From positions 2,852,001-2,916,000 of the forward strand of contig NZ_CP012750.1 in the NCBI RefSeq assembly GCF_001302565.1: a DNA stretch of 64,000 nt. The letters are read 5' to 3'. Positions 35,855-44,396 of this stretch are shown here, piece after piece (positions within the stretch are counted from its first letter, which is position 1; every line of letters starts with the position of its first letter). Source of the stretch: Glutamicibacter halophytocola (GTDB lineage: Bacteria > Actinomycetota > Actinomycetes > Actinomycetales > Micrococcaceae). The translations under genes were made by a program, and so were the position numbers. The notes beneath the pieces are model-generated. The model saw only the letters and a program-made list of their open reading frames with translations. It had not been told where the DNA came from and did no database searches.

Positions 35855-37381
35855 TCAGCCGTGCATGCGGTACCAGAGCAGTGCGACCTGCAGGCTGGCG
35901 CGGGATTCGGCGGAGTCCAGCACCACGCCGAGCTTTGCTTCGAGCTTGGCCAGCCGGGAGTAGAGCGTGGGGCGCGAGAGGTAGCCGGCCTTGGCCAGGG
36001 CGGACTTGTTTCCGCTGTGCGCGAGGTAGAGCTCGAGCAGGTCCAGGGCAGGTTCGTCGACGGGGTTGAGCAAGGAGGCCAGCTCGGCGTGGGCGAAGGT
36101 GCGCATCCGGGGGTCGCTGCCCATGGCCGAGAGCACCCCGCGCAGGCGCAGGTCGGCAAAGCGGTAGTAGGGCTGGGCGCGGGTAGGCAGGTGCGGCACG
36201 ATTTCCGCCACCTGCGCGGCTTGTTCCAGCCCGGTAATCGCCGCGCCCAGGGTGCCTTCGGGCCCCACGCCGATGGCCACCGGCTCGGCCCGCTGCTCGG
36301 CCAGCCGGCGGGTGAAGCCCTGCAGGGTGGAGTCGATCAGTTCGCGGGCGCGCACCGGCAGCAGGATCGAGAGGTAGCCGGGCTTGCGCAGGCCGGCGAG
36401 GATGCCCAGGTGCATGGAATCGGCGAGCTGGTCGAGCTCCTCGAGCAAGGCGCGGTCGGCCAGCTGGGTTTCGGTGGCGCTGGCCGCGGCGGAGGTGGAA
36501 ATGACCACCGGGACATAGTAGGCGGCCGGGGCCAGGCCCAGGGCCTGGGTGCGGATGGACAGCTCCTTTTCGCTGTAGCTGTGCCCGGCGGCCAGTTCGT
36601 GCAAGGTGGCGGTGCGGGTCTGGTAGAGCAATTCGCGCTCGTCGCGTCCGGAAAGCCGGGCGATGGTCAGGGCCTGGCCGGCGCGTTCCAGGACCAGGGC
36701 GGCCCGGTCGTCGTCCTGCAATTGGGCCGGGACGATCAGCCGGCCCCAGCGCCGGCGGGCCGCGCCCACCGGGGTTTGCAGCCAGTTCTCCGCTCCGGTC
36801 GCCCGTCCGGTGTGCTGGAGGTAGCCGACGAACTTGGAGCGGTTGATCCAGTCCTCCAGGTGGGCGTCGGCGTGGGCAAGCACCCGGTGGCGGACATCTT
36901 CGAGCACCACCGGGGCGCGCAGCAGCTCGGCGGTGCGCGCGACGATGTCGGCCTCGTCGGCCTCGGACAGGGAAAGCCCGGTGTAGATTTCGTGCACGGT
37001 GCGGGAGAATTGCACGGCTTCGAGCTGCTGGGCCACGAGCAGCTGGTGGATGACTTCGGTGATCGCCACGAAGCGGGTGCGGCGGCGCAGCACGATGACC
37101 GGCAGGCCCAGGTCCGCTGCGGAAATGTCGCTGCCGGTGGTGTCCTCGATGATGACCGCGGCCGCGCCGGCGGCGCGCAGGGCGGTGATGAAGCCCCGGA
37201 CGTCGCTGACGTTGCGCAGGGTGGTGAGCACCAGTTCGCGCCCCAGGAGCAGCTCGGTGTTCTCGCTGGATTCGGTCACGTGCACCCAGCGCAGTTCGGA
37301 GTCCAGCCCGTCGGCGCAGAGGATCCGGGGGTCGGCGGCTTGGACCACCGGCAGTTGCAGGACCTCGTTGACCGTCAGCAT
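35855..37381 (-). CDS. PucR-family transcriptional regulator
   Basis: A 508-residue regulator: N-terminal PucR domain (residues about 1-125, MLTVNEVLQLPVVQAADP), a central GGDEF-like/CdaR segment and a C-terminal helix-turn-helix (LLELYLAHSGNKSALAKAGY, then SRPTLYSRLAKLE). GGAG lies eight bases before the ATG. It is divergent from the mmsA-aminotransferase pair, so it probably controls those genes in response to an amine or amino-acid-derived ligand. Confidence 0.9.
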   Translation of the reverse strand: MLTVNEVLQLPVVQAADPRILCADGLDSELRWVHVTESSENTELLLGRELVLTTLRNVSDVRGFITALRAAGAAAVIIEDTTGSDISAADLGLPVIVLRRRTRFVAITEVIHQLLVAQQLEAVQFSRTVHEIYTGLSLSEADEADIVARTAELLRAPVVLEDVRHRVLAHADAHLEDWINRSKFVGYLQHTGRATGAENWLQTPVGAARRRWGRLIVPAQLQDDDRAALVLERAGQALTIARLSGRDERELLYQTRTATLHELAAGHSYSEKELSIRTQALGLAPAAYYVPVVISTSAAASATETQLADRALLEELDQLADSMHLGILAGLRKPGYLSILLPVRARELIDSTLQGFTRRLAEQRAEPVAIGVGPEGTLGAAITGLEQAAQVAEIVPHLPTRAQPYYRFADLRLRGVLSAMGSDPRMRTFAHAELASLLNPVDEPALDLLELYLAHSGNKSALAKAGYLSRPTLYSRLAKLEAKLGVVLDSAESRASLQVALLWYRMHG

Positions 37382-37499
37382 TTTTTACACTCCGTAATCG
37401 TTCTTACATAAATCATGACACAGTAACGGTGTTCCCGGTCACCGCAATGACCCATGATGAAGGAAAGCCCGATGAAGGACCGTGAAAGGAACACCCGCG

Positions 37500-39002
37500 A
37501 TGAGCACCACGCTGACCGACACCCTGCAGCACTGGATCAACAACGCCGCCTACTCCGCCAACGAGCGCACCGGCAACATCTACAACCCGGCCACCGGCGA
37601 GATCACCCGCACCGTGCAGCTGGCCTCCAAGGCCACCACCGAGGTGGCCATTGCCGCGGCCGCCGAGGCCTTCCCGAAGTGGCGCGACACCTCGCTGGCC
37701 CGCCGCACCGCGATCATGTTCAACTTCCGCCAGCTGCTGGCCGAGCGCAAGGGCGAGCTGGCCGCCATCATCACCGCGGAGCACGGCAAGGTGCTCGACG
37801 ACGCGCTGGGCGAGGTAGCCCGCGGCCTGGAAGTGGTGGAGCTGGCCTGCAACGCCCCGTACCTGCTCAAGGGCGAATACTCGCAGAACGCCTCGACCGG
37901 TGTTGACGTGCAGTCGCTGCGCCAGCCGGTCGGCGTCTCGGCCATCATCTCCCCCTTCAACTTCCCGGCCATGGTCCCGCTGTGGTTCTTCCCGGTGGCC
38001 ATCGCCGCCGGCAACGCCGTGGTGCTCAAGCCATCGGAGAAGGACCCGACCGCATCGATCTGGCTGGCCCAGCTCTTCGCGGAGGCCGGCCTGCCCGAGG
38101 GCGTGCTGAATGTGGTGCACGGCGACAAGGAATCGGTGGACACCCTGCTGACCGACCCGCGGGTCAACTCGGTATCCTTCGTCGGCTCCACCCCGATCGC
38201 CCAGTATGTCTACTCCACCGGCACCGCCCACGGCAAGCGCGTCCAGGCCTTCGGCGGAGCGAAGAACCACATGCTGGTGCTGCCCGACGCCGACCTGGAC
38301 CTGGCCGCCGACATGGCCGTGAACGCGGGCTTCGGGGCGGCCGGCGAGCGCTGCATGGCGATCTCCGTGGTGGTGGCGCTGGAATCCATCGCCGATGAAC
38401 TGGTGGCCAAGATCGCCCAGCGCGCCAAGACGCTGCGCGTGGGCGAGGGAACCCGCGGCTGCGATATGGGCCCGCTGATCACCGGCGAGCACAAGGCCAA
38501 GGTGGCCGGCTACATCGACGCCGGAATCGAGGCCGGGGCAGAGCTGGTGATCGATGGCCGCACCGGCACCGTGGATGCCGACGGCGAGGGCTTCTTCCTG
38601 CACCCGACCCTCTTCGACAAGGTCGGCACCGGCATGTCCATCTACACCGATGAGATCTTCGGCCCGGTGCTCTCGGTGGTCCGCGTCGAGTCCTTCAACG
38701 ACGGGATCGACCTGATCAACTCCTCGCCCTATGGCAATGGCACCGCGATCTTCACCAACGACGGTGGAGCGGCCCGCCGCTTCGAGGACGAGATCCAGGT
38801 GGGCATGGTCGGGGTGAACGTGCCGATCCCCGTCCCGGTGGGCTACCACTCCTTTGGCGGCTGGAAGGCCTCGCTGTTCGGCGACCAGCACGCCTACGGC
38901 CCGGAGGGCTTCAAATTCTTCACCCGCAACAAGGTGGTCACCAAGCGCTGGCTGGATCCCAGCCACGGTGGCATCAACCTCGGCTTCCCGCAGAACGACT
39001 AG
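37500..39002 (+). CDS. mmsA: CoA-acylating methylmalonate/malonate-semialdehyde dehydrogenase
   Basis: A 500-residue MmsA/IolA-type aldehyde dehydrogenase. The catalytic cysteine is C285 (GERCMAIS), NAD binding is at SPFNFPAMVPLWFFP and the C-terminal motif IPVPVGYHSFGGWK is specific for this family. It converts methylmalonate or malonate semialdehyde, with CoA and NAD, to propionyl- or acetyl-CoA and CO2. AAGGAA precedes the ATG. The next gene, an aminotransferase seven bases downstream, could supply malonate semialdehyde from beta-alanine. Confidence 0.95.
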   Translation: MSTTLTDTLQHWINNAAYSANERTGNIYNPATGEITRTVQLASKATTEVAIAAAAEAFPKWRDTSLARRTAIMFNFRQLLAERKGELAAIITAEHGKVLDDALGEVARGLEVVELACNAPYLLKGEYSQNASTGVDVQSLRQPVGVSAIISPFNFPAMVPLWFFPVAIAAGNAVVLKPSEKDPTASIWLAQLFAEAGLPEGVLNVVHGDKESVDTLLTDPRVNSVSFVGSTPIAQYVYSTGTAHGKRVQAFGGAKNHMLVLPDADLDLAADMAVNAGFGAAGERCMAISVVVALESIADELVAKIAQRAKTLRVGEGTRGCDMGPLITGEHKAKVAGYIDAGIEAGAELVIDGRTGTVDADGEGFFLHPTLFDKVGTGMSIYTDEIFGPVLSVVRVESFNDGIDLINSSPYGNGTAIFTNDGGAARRFEDEIQVGMVGVNVPIPVPVGYHSFGGWKASLFGDQHAYGPEGFKFFTRNKVVTKRWLDPSHGGINLGFPQND

Positions 39003-39009
39003 GAGCATC

Positions 39010-40383
39010 ATGAGCGAGCAAGCAATCGCACAGGTCCAGATCACCGAAGAGCAGATCGCCGCCGGGCGCCGCGCGTACGAGCTGGACCGCGAGCATGTGT
39101 TCCACTCCTGGCAGGCGCAGGGCCCCTTCGACCCGATGACCATCTTGAAGACCGAGGGGTCCTATGTGTGGGACGGCGAGGGCAACAAGCTGATCGACCT
39201 GTCCAGCCAGCTGGTCAATACCAATATCGGCCACCAGCACCCCAAGGTCATCGCGGCTATCGTCGAGCAGGCAGGCAAGCTGGCGACCATCGCGCCGCAG
39301 CATGTCAATGACGCGCGTTCCGAGGCGGCCCGGCTGATCGCCAAGCACACCCCGGGCGAGCTGGACAAGATCTTCTTCACCAATGGCGGGGCGGATGCGG
39401 TGGAGCATGCGGTGCGCATGGCCCGGCTGCACACCGGCAAGCACAAGGTGCTCTCGTCCTACCGCTCCTACCATGGCGGCACCCACCTGGCGGTGAATAT
39501 CACCGGGGATCCGCGGCGCTTCGCCTCGGATCATGCCAGCGACGGGGTGGTGCGCTTCTTCCCTGCCTACCCCTACCGCTCCTACTTCAACTCGGCCACC
39601 TTGGAAGAGGAAACGCAGCGGGCGCTCAAGCACCTGGAGGACACGATTCTCCTGGAGGGACCGGGCACCATTGCCGCGCTCATCCTTGAGTCGATTCCGG
39701 GTACCGCCGGCATCTACCTGCCGCCTCCCGGATACCTCCAGGGCGTGCGCGAGCTGACCAAGAAGCACGGCATCGTGTATATCGCCGACGAGGTCATGGC
39801 CGGCTTCGGCCGCAGCGGCGAATGGTTCGCGGTGAACCACTTCGGCGTGGTCCCGGACCTGCTGACCTTCGCCAAGGGCGTGAACTCCGGCTACGTGCCG
39901 CTGGGCGGGGTGGCCATCAGCCCGCAGATCTTCGAGACCTTCCGGGAGAGGGCCTACCCTGGCGGGCTGACCTATTCGGGCCACCCGCTGGCTTGCGCCG
40001 CGGCCGCAGCCACCATCACCGCGATGGAGGACGAGGGCATGGTGGAGAACGCCAAGCGCTTGGGCGAGGAAATCATCGGGCCCCGCCTGGCACAGTTCGC
40101 CGCCGATCACCCGTCGGTGGGCGAGGTGCGCGGCACCGGGGTGTTCTGGGCCATCGAGCTGGTGAAGAACCGCGAGACCCGTGAGCCGCTGGCAGCCTAT
40201 GGCGGCAGCAGCCCGGAGATGAACCAGGTGATTGGCGCCGCGAAGAAGGCCGGCTTGCTGCCGTTCGCCAACTTCAACCGGCTCCATGTGGTTCCGGCGA
40301 TGAACATCCAGGACGAGGTGCTCATCGAAGCGCTGGATCGCCTGGAGCAAGCGCTGATCGTCGCTGACAGCTTCGTCGAATAA
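39010..40383 (+). CDS. Class III aminotransferase (probable beta-alanine/omega-amino acid-pyruvate)
   Basis: A 457-residue class III aminotransferase. The PLP lysine is K289 (FAKGVNSGYVPLG), with IADEVMAGFGRSGEW before it and NGGADAVEHAVRMAR for phosphate. It is homologous to but distinct from the enzyme at 31402. Coupling to the MmsA gene through an AGGAGCATC site suggests the reaction beta-alanine plus pyruvate to malonate semialdehyde plus alanine; taurine-pyruvate transamination is a sequence-compatible alternative. The strong terminator after it ends the pair. Confidence 0.88.
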   Translation: MSEQAIAQVQITEEQIAAGRRAYELDREHVFHSWQAQGPFDPMTILKTEGSYVWDGEGNKLIDLSSQLVNTNIGHQHPKVIAAIVEQAGKLATIAPQHVNDARSEAARLIAKHTPGELDKIFFTNGGADAVEHAVRMARLHTGKHKVLSSYRSYHGGTHLAVNITGDPRRFASDHASDGVVRFFPAYPYRSYFNSATLEEETQRALKHLEDTILLEGPGTIAALILESIPGTAGIYLPPPGYLQGVRELTKKHGIVYIADEVMAGFGRSGEWFAVNHFGVVPDLLTFAKGVNSGYVPLGGVAISPQIFETFRERAYPGGLTYSGHPLACAAAAATITAMEDEGMVENAKRLGEEIIGPRLAQFAADHPSVGEVRGTGVFWAIELVKNRETREPLAAYGGSSPEMNQVIGAAKKAGLLPFANFNRLHVVPAMNIQDEVLIEALDRLEQALIVADSFVE

Positions 40384-40391
40384 GCACCTGG

Positions 40392-40431
40392 CTGGCAGGA
40401 AGGCATGAGCCTTCCTGCCAGTTTTCTTTTT
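40392..40431 (+). terminator. Strong Rho-independent terminator
   Basis: CTGGCAGGAAGGC and its complement form a 13-base stem with an ATGA loop, followed by TTTTCTTTTT. Confidence 0.95.
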
Positions 40432-40442
40432 GCGGGAGGACC

Positions 40443-41804
40443 ATGATGATTTCAGAAAGCAACCAGCAGCTCTTGGACGCCCATCCCAGGGCTTCGGTTG
40501 ATCCGGATGACCGGGCACGGGCCAGCGTGGATCGCTCGGGGTTCATCCCGCAAAGCTTCGCCGACGGGGTGATTTTCGCCCAGGACGTGGATGACGTTGT
40601 GCTCACCATGAAGCTGGCCCAGGAACACGGCGTGAAAATCGTCCCGCGCGGGGCAGGCACGGGCCTTGCGGCAGGTTCCTGCGCCCAGGCTGGCGAGGTG
40701 GTGCTGGACCTGTCGGCGATGAACCAGATCCTTTCGCTGGATCCCGTGCAAGGGATCGCGGTGGTCCAGCCCGGAGTTATTAACGCGGCAGTGAACCAGG
40801 CAGCCTTGGAGCACGGATTGTTCTATGCCCCGGACCCGGCCAGCACCGCTATTTGTTCCATCGGCGGCAACATTGCGACGAATGCCGGGGGCATGTGGTG
40901 CGCCAAGTACGGGGTGACCCGTGAATCGGTGCTCAGCTTGCTGGTGGTGCTGCCCGATGGGCAGCTGCTGCGCACCGGGCGGCGCACCATCAAGGGCGTG
41001 GCCGGCTATGACATGAATGCGCTGATGATTGGCTCGGAGGGAACCTTGGGCATTGTGGTCGAGGCGATGCTGCGGTTGCGCCCGAAGCCGAAGCACACTG
41101 CCACCCTGGTCGCCTACTTCCCCGATGAGTCGTCGGCGGCCTTGGCGGCTTCAGCGGTGGCAGCCGCCGGGCTGACACCATCGGTGCTGGAACTCATGGA
41201 CGGCAAAACACTCGGCGCGGTGGATGCCGCTTTGGGAACCGATCACCACAACCGCGGTGGTGCGCTGCTGCTCGCCCAAACCGATGGCTACGGTGCGCAC
41301 TTGGAAGTGCAGGCGTTGCAGGAGGCCATCGGGCCATTAGCCGGACACAGCGAATTGGCTGTAGACCCGCAGCATGCCGATGCTCTGCTCGAAGCCCGGC
41401 GCCAGGCCATCCCCAGCGTGGAAAAACTGGGTACGGTGTCGATCTGCGATATCGGAGTCCCACGCAATCGGCTAGCCGAGGCGATCCACGGGCTGCAGCG
41501 GATCGAAGCCGAACGCGCTGTATCGATTTTCATCATTGCCCACGCGGCCGATGGAAACCTCCATCCGATCATCATCGTTCCCCGCGGGCAGTCGATTACT
41601 TCAGGTGCCCCCAAGGCAGCCTTGGCGGACATGTTCCATCTGGCCAAGGATCTGGGCGGGACATTGACCGGCGAACACGGCATCGGCTTGCTCAAGCAGG
41701 ACTGGCTTGCCGAAGAACTGGGAGAAACTTCGTTGCAGCTGCAGCGCCGGCTGCGTGCCGTCTTCGATCCGCAGGGAATCCTGAATCCTGGCAAGGCGAT
41801 CTAG
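40443..41804 (+). CDS. FAD-binding oxidase, GlcD/lactate dehydrogenase type
   Basis: A 453-residue flavoprotein of the vanillyl-alcohol oxidase superfamily. The N-terminal FAD domain shows VPRGAGTGLAAGS near residue 72 and GGNIATNAGGMWCAKYG near 140, while the C-terminal cap ends with GEHGIGLLKQDWL, characteristic of GlcD/D-lactate dehydrogenases. It would oxidise a 2-hydroxy acid such as glycolate or lactate. A GGGAGGA site precedes tandem ATG codons at 40443 and 40446. No GlcE or GlcF partner follows. Confidence 0.88.
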   Translation: MMISESNQQLLDAHPRASVDPDDRARASVDRSGFIPQSFADGVIFAQDVDDVVLTMKLAQEHGVKIVPRGAGTGLAAGSCAQAGEVVLDLSAMNQILSLDPVQGIAVVQPGVINAAVNQAALEHGLFYAPDPASTAICSIGGNIATNAGGMWCAKYGVTRESVLSLLVVLPDGQLLRTGRRTIKGVAGYDMNALMIGSEGTLGIVVEAMLRLRPKPKHTATLVAYFPDESSAALAASAVAAAGLTPSVLELMDGKTLGAVDAALGTDHHNRGGALLLAQTDGYGAHLEVQALQEAIGPLAGHSELAVDPQHADALLEARRQAIPSVEKLGTVSICDIGVPRNRLAEAIHGLQRIEAERAVSIFIIAHAADGNLHPIIIVPRGQSITSGAPKAALADMFHLAKDLGGTLTGEHGIGLLKQDWLAEELGETSLQLQRRLRAVFDPQGILNPGKAI

Positions 41805-42154
41805 CCTGGCTTACGCCGCCTGACTGGGCACAGCCCGGCCAGGGACCAATACCCTTGGATAGATTTTGGCACGGCCATCGTTGTTCCGATGGGTGCTAAC
41901 GCCTCCTTGGCTCCCCTGCGCCGAGGCAAATTCTTGCGCGCGATCGTCGCTGCACGCTCAATTGGCCGTCCGGGCAATTGAGCGTGGAGCTGTTGCCGGC
42001 TGCACTGCCGTCGGTTGCGGCAACCACCTCATCCTCAACGACGCACCGCGTAATGATCAGCTAGCAGTGAATCTGGGCACCAACAGCTATCGGAGTTATG
42101 AAATACTGATCAGCAGAGTATTTAGTGCCGTTAACTTGTGGAAGGACGACAATA
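41805..42154. other. 350-base intergenic region with a strong hairpin
   Basis: No credible gene on either strand; one open frame from 41866 runs into the next gene out of frame, with no ribosome site. CACGCTCAATTG (41953-41964) and CAATTGAGCGTG (41975-41986) are exact complements with a ten-base loop, and a weaker CTGGGC/GCCCGG hairpin lies just after the oxidase stop. The final 60 bases are AT-rich and probably hold the promoter of the HtaA-domain gene. Confidence 0.5.
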
Positions 42155-42631
42155 ATGATGGGAAATGGTGCGCCAGCTGGCGATCCGTTCCAGCCGCATC
42201 TGGAATGGGGCCTGAAAGCCTCGTTCGTGGGTTATATTTCTTCCCTTGCTGACGGACGCATCGAAGCAAGCAATGGTGTCTGGCAAGCCGGCAACTCCTT
42301 GGTCTTCCCCGCATCCCCGGCAACTGATGTCCCGGATAATGAGGTGTGGTTCAACGGCCACGTGTCCTTCTCCGGACACGGAGGCATGATGAAGCTGGAC
42401 CTGATAGAGCCTCGCGTGGAAAACCAGGATGAAGCCATCACGCTCACCATTGGTACGGCTAATGGTCGCGTTGCGATCGCTGAACTCACTGAAACTGCTG
42501 TCTCGCGCGCTTTCGGCTTGGTCAAGACCCGTTTCTCTGCTGTCCTCACCGAGGATGGCTCGAAGCTTTTCAACGGGCAGTATCCTGCAGGCCAGCAGCT
42601 CGAAGATCTGGAGATAGTGCTCCGCGGCTGA
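42155..42631 (+). CDS. HtaA-domain protein without a signal peptide
   Basis: A 158-residue protein made almost entirely of one HtaA domain, known from haem acquisition proteins of corynebacteria: WGLKASFVGYIS at the start, VWFNGHVSFSGHGGMMKLDL in the centre and GSKLFNGQYPAGQQLEDLEIVL at the end. Candidate haem ligands are the Tyr in GYIS and the His of SGHGG. Known family members are exported or anchored; no signal peptide or membrane segment is visible here, so it may be cytoplasmic. AAGGA lies eight or nine bases ahead of tandem ATG codons. Confidence 0.78.
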   Translation: MMGNGAPAGDPFQPHLEWGLKASFVGYISSLADGRIEASNGVWQAGNSLVFPASPATDVPDNEVWFNGHVSFSGHGGMMKLDLIEPRVENQDEAITLTIGTANGRVAIAELTETAVSRAFGLVKTRFSAVLTEDGSKLFNGQYPAGQQLEDLEIVLRG

Positions 42632-42657
42632 TCCGCCCAAGCCAAGTGCCAAAAAAC

Positions 42658-42852
42658 ATGGATCAACTAGATAATGGTGACTCAAGCGTGAACCCATTAG
42701 TGCCTAATGCCTACGAGCTCATCGTGTTCTATATCGTTCCGGTGCTCTTTGTCATCGCACTGGTCGTTGTCATCGTCCTCGTGGCCCGGGGCCGCAAGTC
42801 GACAACCGTGGAATTCGTTGCTGATGATGAGACGGATTCAAGAGGCGAATAG
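42658..42852 (+). CDS. Small single-span membrane protein
   Basis: A 64-residue protein with one membrane segment (ELIVFYIVPVLFVIALVVVIVLV, in part FYIVPVLFVIALVVV), then a basic RGRKS and an acidic C-terminus. No family recognised. Ribosome sites are weak for all candidate starts; GTG at 42688 (VNPLVPNAYEL) is possible. It follows the HtaA gene by 26 bases and may be its membrane partner. Confidence 0.55.
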   Translation: MDQLDNGDSSVNPLVPNAYELIVFYIVPVLFVIALVVVIVLVARGRKSTTVEFVADDETDSRGE

Positions 42853-42873
42853 CCGCAACGCCTGACATAGCTC

Positions 42874-42903
42874 ATGCCAGCACCAAGGTCTTGGTGCTGG
42901 CAT
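42874..42903. terminator. Bidirectional terminator before the shikimate dehydrogenase-like gene
   Basis: ATGCCAGCACCAA and its exact complement enclose a four-base loop between convergent genes. Confidence 0.85.
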
Positions 42904-42951
42904 CGGCTATTTGGCGTTGCAGTACATTGACCCGCAAGGATCAATAGGCGG

Positions 42952-43764
42952 CTACTGGCGCGAGAACTCCGAGGCCCGCGCAATCTGCTCATCGCTCAGC
43001 GAGTGCCCGGTGTACTTCTCGAACTGGGCGGCAGCCTGCAGTGCGATGACTTCCGCGCCGGTGATCACCGGCTTTCCTGCCTTCTGGGCGGCCAGGATCA
43101 GCGGAGTCTGGCTTGGGAAAGCGACAACATCAAAGATGGCTTCAGCAGCGGCAATGTGCTCATCGGAAAATGATTGGACGTCGGCTTGCGCCCCATCCAT
43201 GCCTAGCGGAGTCACGTTGACCAAGATCTGGCTTCCAGGTGCTGGATCAGCAGCAGCAAACTTGTAGTTGTACTTCTGAGCCAGCTCTTGGCCGGCTTTT
43301 TCGTTCCGGGCCAGCACGGTGAGATTCTCAAAGCCAGCATCGCGGAACGCTGCGACAACAGCCTTGGCCATTCCTCCGGATCCGCGGACCAGGACGCTGT
43401 GGCTCGCATCCAGCTCGTGGCGTTTGATCAGGGTCGCAATTGCTTCAAAATCAGTATTCGAGGCCACCAGGCGGCCCTCGGTGTTCACGATGGTGTTGAC
43501 CGAATCGATAGCCGCGGCAGAAGTCTCGATCTCATCGACCAGCTTCATCACGTCTTCCTTAAAAGGCATGGAGACCGAGCATCCACGAATTCCCAAAGCA
43601 CGGACTCCAGCAATGGCGCCTGCCAAATCATCGGTGGAGAAAGCCTTGTAGATGAAGTTCAGCCCCAATTCTTCATAAAGGTAGTTGTGGAATCGGGTCC
43701 CGAGGTTTGATGGTCGCCCCGACAACGAGATGCACAGGGACATGTCTTTATTCAAGATGGGCAC
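42952..43764 (-). CDS. Shikimate 5-dehydrogenase-like protein
   Basis: A 270-residue AroE/YdiB-family dehydrogenase. SMPFKEDVMKLVDE near residue 67 carries the catalytic Lys, SNTDFEAI the substrate Asp, and VRGSGGMAKAVVAAF the NADP-binding Rossmann turn. The opening LNKDMSLCISLSGRPSNLGTRF (in part SLCISLSGRPSNLG) typifies a quinate/shikimate branch often separate from the main AroE. I place the start at a GTG (43764) with GGAGAA eight bases ahead. An aromatic or quinate catabolic role is possible; no partner genes are adjacent. Confidence 0.83.
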   Translation of the reverse strand: MPILNKDMSLCISLSGRPSNLGTRFHNYLYEELGLNFIYKAFSTDDLAGAIAGVRALGIRGCSVSMPFKEDVMKLVDEIETSAAAIDSVNTIVNTEGRLVASNTDFEAIATLIKRHELDASHSVLVRGSGGMAKAVVAAFRDAGFENLTVLARNEKAGQELAQKYNYKFAAADPAPGSQILVNVTPLGMDGAQADVQSFSDEHIAAAEAIFDVVAFPSQTPLILAAQKAGKPVITGAEVIALQAAAQFEKYTGHSLSDEQIARASEFSRQ

Positions 43765-43903
43765 GAGTAATTCTCCAAAGCTTGTTCGCGGTTCACCACC
43801 CAATATACGTGTCCGGGTACTTGAAACTCTTCAATTGCCCGCCCTGTGGCTGCTCGGCCAGCGCCTCTTTTACCGCCGTAGCCAATTCGCTATGCTCGGG
43901 TCC

Positions 43904-44314
43904 ATGACCAAGGATTCGGAAGCAGGACCGTTCTACCACGGCACCAAGGCGGCATTGGGCCCCGGCGATTTATTGTCCGCTGGTTTTCCCTCGAACTATC
44001 GACCCGAGATCCTCATGAATCACATCTATTTCACGGCGTTGCCCGACGGGGCTGGCTTGGCTGCGCAGATTGCGGCACTTGACGGAACTCCGCATGTGTA
44101 TGAGGTGGAGCCGACCGGAGAATTCGAAGATGATCCTAATGTCACCGACAAGAAGTTCCCGGGAAACCCGACCCGCTCCTACCGCAGTTCCAGTCCATTG
44201 AAAGTTGTCCGCGAAATCCATGATTGGACGCGGCTGTCTCCTGATCAGCTGCAAGCCTGGCGCGAACGCATCGCAGCGATTGCAGACAGCCCCAAAGGCG
44301 ACATCATCAACTAG
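43904..44314 (+). CDS. arr: Rifampin ADP-ribosyltransferase
   Basis: A 136-residue Arr enzyme, full family length: GPFYHGTKAALGPGDLLSAGF (in part FYHGTKAALGPGDLL), NYRPEILMNHIYFTAL and EPTGEFEDDPNVTDKKFPGNP. It transfers ADP-ribose from NAD to rifamycins and inactivates them. The start ATG at 43904 has a weak site; ATG at 43892 is an alternative. It stands alone with its own strong terminator. Intrinsic chromosomal arr genes occur in many environmental actinobacteria, and no mobile element flanks it here. Confidence 0.94.
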   Translation: MTKDSEAGPFYHGTKAALGPGDLLSAGFPSNYRPEILMNHIYFTALPDGAGLAAQIAALDGTPHVYEVEPTGEFEDDPNVTDKKFPGNPTRSYRSSSPLKVVREIHDWTRLSPDQLQAWRERIAAIADSPKGDIIN

Positions 44315-44325
44315 CCCTATATGGG

Positions 44326-44384
44326 GAAGTGGCGGTGTTCACAGGTCCCGGCCCGGTCCCGCGAACACCGCCACTTCTCGTTTT
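44326..44384 (+). terminator. Terminator of arr
   Basis: GAAGTGGCGGTGTTC and its exact complement form a 15-base stem around a 22-base loop, followed by TCGTTTT. The right flank also serves the convergent dehydrogenase gene. Confidence 0.88.
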
Positions 44385-44396
44385 CCCTTGAGCTTG

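Noticed and set aside
35747..37411. 554-codon open frame on the plus strand
   Set aside because: Antisense shadow of the PucR gene with Gly/Gln/Val-rich composition.
37413..39143. 576-codon open frame on the minus strand
   Set aside because: Antisense to mmsA, which has full-length family motifs and a catalytic Cys; the antisense product has none.
41866..42252. 128-codon open frame before the HtaA gene
   Set aside because: No ribosome site, no domain, and it overlaps the better-supported HtaA frame in another phase.
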